NCBI GenBank assembly: GCA_029262975.1
Contig: JAJCYJ010000835.1
Span: forward strand, 1-6,545
DNA: 6,545 bases
Source: Saprospiraceae bacterium
GTDB lineage: Bacteria; Bacteroidota; Bacteroidia; Chitinophagales; Saprospiraceae
Direction of reading: 5' to 3'
The notes beneath the pieces are model-generated. The model was not told the origin of the DNA and searched no databases. It saw nothing but the letters and a program-made list of their open reading frames with translations. Shown in pieces: positions 5,883 through 6,545 of this stretch. Position 1 is the first letter of the stretch. Each line of letters opens with the position of its first letter. Position numbers and translations under genes: made by a program.

Positions 5883-6496
5883 TCATTTCTCATCATCATA
5901 AATTCATCTTTTATGCAATACCAAAAACGGCCAGCCAATCCATAAGGCGGGCACTCAGACCTCATTTACATAAATATGATTGGGAGCAATGTCATTTGTA
6001 CGAACAAAGATCATTTCCAATTCCTGAACTGGCTTCCTTTAAGTTAGGCCATCTGTCATATCAACAAATCAGTCCATATTTATTGCAGGATATGAAAGAT
6101 GAATATTTCAGCTTTTGTTTTGTACGTCATCCGGTCGATAGATTTTTGTCCTATTGCTATTTTAAGCATGCAGATGATCATGAAATGACAAATAATCCAA
6201 TAGCGTCAATTACAAAGATTATATCATCAGCTGTTGAACGAAATAATGTAATGCTCAGACCCCAAGCCTCATTTATATGTGACGAAGTAGGAAATGTTAA
6301 GGTTGATTTTATTGGACGATACGAAGATCTCGTTTTAGATTACCAAAGAATTTGCAAGAAATTAGATTTCCCAGAAATCAAATTAATTTTGATTAATGAG
6401 TCTGAAAGACCTGTAAAATCGATTCTTGATCCTATGATTTTTAAATGGATTCGGGAATATTATGCTGAAGATTATCAAAAGTTTAATTACCACTAA
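5879..6496 (+). CDS. Sulfotransferase, Sulfotransfer_2-like (carbohydrate sulfotransferase type)
   Basis: A 205-residue PAPS-dependent sulfotransferase. Visible features: a short strand KFIFYAI leading into PKTASQSIRRAL (15-26), the 5'-phosphosulfate-binding loop; LGHLSY (56-61), where the His is common in this family; FCFVRHPVDRFLSYCYF (79-95), the 3'-phosphate-binding motif with Arg83 and Ser91; RPQASFIC (127-134); and VDFIGRYEDLVLDYQRIC (142-159). The end, AEDYQKFNY, is the usual C-terminal Y-x-x-D-Y-x-x-F-x-Y pattern, so the protein is complete. There is no signal anchor, so it is likely cytoplasmic, unlike eukaryotic Golgi relatives. Its ATG overlaps the hydroxylase stop as ATGA, which implies translational coupling and a linked role. 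Sulfation of the lasso peptide, possibly on a hydroxyl made by the neighbour, is inferred. A glycan acceptor is the alternative. Confidence 0.9.
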   Translation: MIISHHHKFIFYAIPKTASQSIRRALRPHLHKYDWEQCHLYEQRSFPIPELASFKLGHLSYQQISPYLLQDMKDEYFSFCFVRHPVDRFLSYCYFKHADDHEMTNNPIASITKIISSAVERNNVMLRPQASFICDEVGNVKVDFIGRYEDLVLDYQRICKKLDFPEIKLILINESERPVKSILDPMIFKWIREYYAEDYQKFNYH

Positions 6497-6510
6497 ATAG
6501 AATAATTCTT

Positions 6511-6518
6511 TATATTTG
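6511..6518 (+). promoter_or_regulatory. Candidate -7 promoter element for a gene beyond the window
   Basis: TATATTTG matches the Bacteroidota -7 consensus TAnnTTTG at every fixed position. It sits 14 nt after the stop of the last sulfotransferase. No TTG-type -33 element is seen at the expected 19-nt spacing, so support is partial. If used, transcription would begin around 6524 and serve a gene starting past 6545. The rest of 6497-6545 holds no gene and no convincing terminator. Confidence 0.3.
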
Positions 6519-6545
6519 TGAACTGTCATAAACTAAGATATCAAA

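Overview
This AT-rich window most likely comes from a member of the Bacteroidota. Codons are A/T-rich, several starts lack a clear Shine-Dalgarno sequence, and there are matches to the Bacteroidota promoter pattern (-33 TTTG, -7 TAnnTTTG). The protein families also fit Sphingobacteria- or Chitinophaga-like bacteria, but genus cannot be read from the sequence.

The core is a plus-strand operon (1529-6496) with the hallmark set of lasso peptide (RiPP) biosynthesis. It encodes an HPr-kinase-like lasso peptide kinase, a PqqD-like leader-binding RRE protein (B1), a transglutaminase-like leader peptidase (B2) and an asparagine-synthetase-like macrolactam cyclase (C). An aspartyl/asparaginyl beta-hydroxylase-family enzyme and a PAPS-dependent sulfotransferase follow without a break. 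Junctions from B1 onward are very tight: gaps of 6 and 9 nt, then overlaps of 17 and 4 nt. The only loose junction is a 177-nt gap between the kinase and B1.

A divergent minus-strand unit lies upstream. It holds a GT8 family glycosyltransferase (555-1436), then a second sulfotransferase of a different family (533 down to the window edge, 3' end missing). The two units share a 92-bp intergenic region with a plausible promoter for the minus unit.

The proposed working order is: B1 delivers a precursor peptide, B2 removes the leader, C closes the ring, and the kinase, hydroxylase and sulfotransferase decorate the peptide. The glycosyltransferase and second sulfotransferase may add to this or may serve surface polysaccharide synthesis. 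Two expected parts are missing: no convincing precursor gene and no ABC exporter or isopeptidase is visible. The precursor may lie outside the window, possibly behind the -7-like element at 6511, or it may have decayed. The main interest is the unusually large potential tailoring set (phosphate, hydroxyl, sulfate, perhaps sugar) around a lasso core with no obvious substrate.
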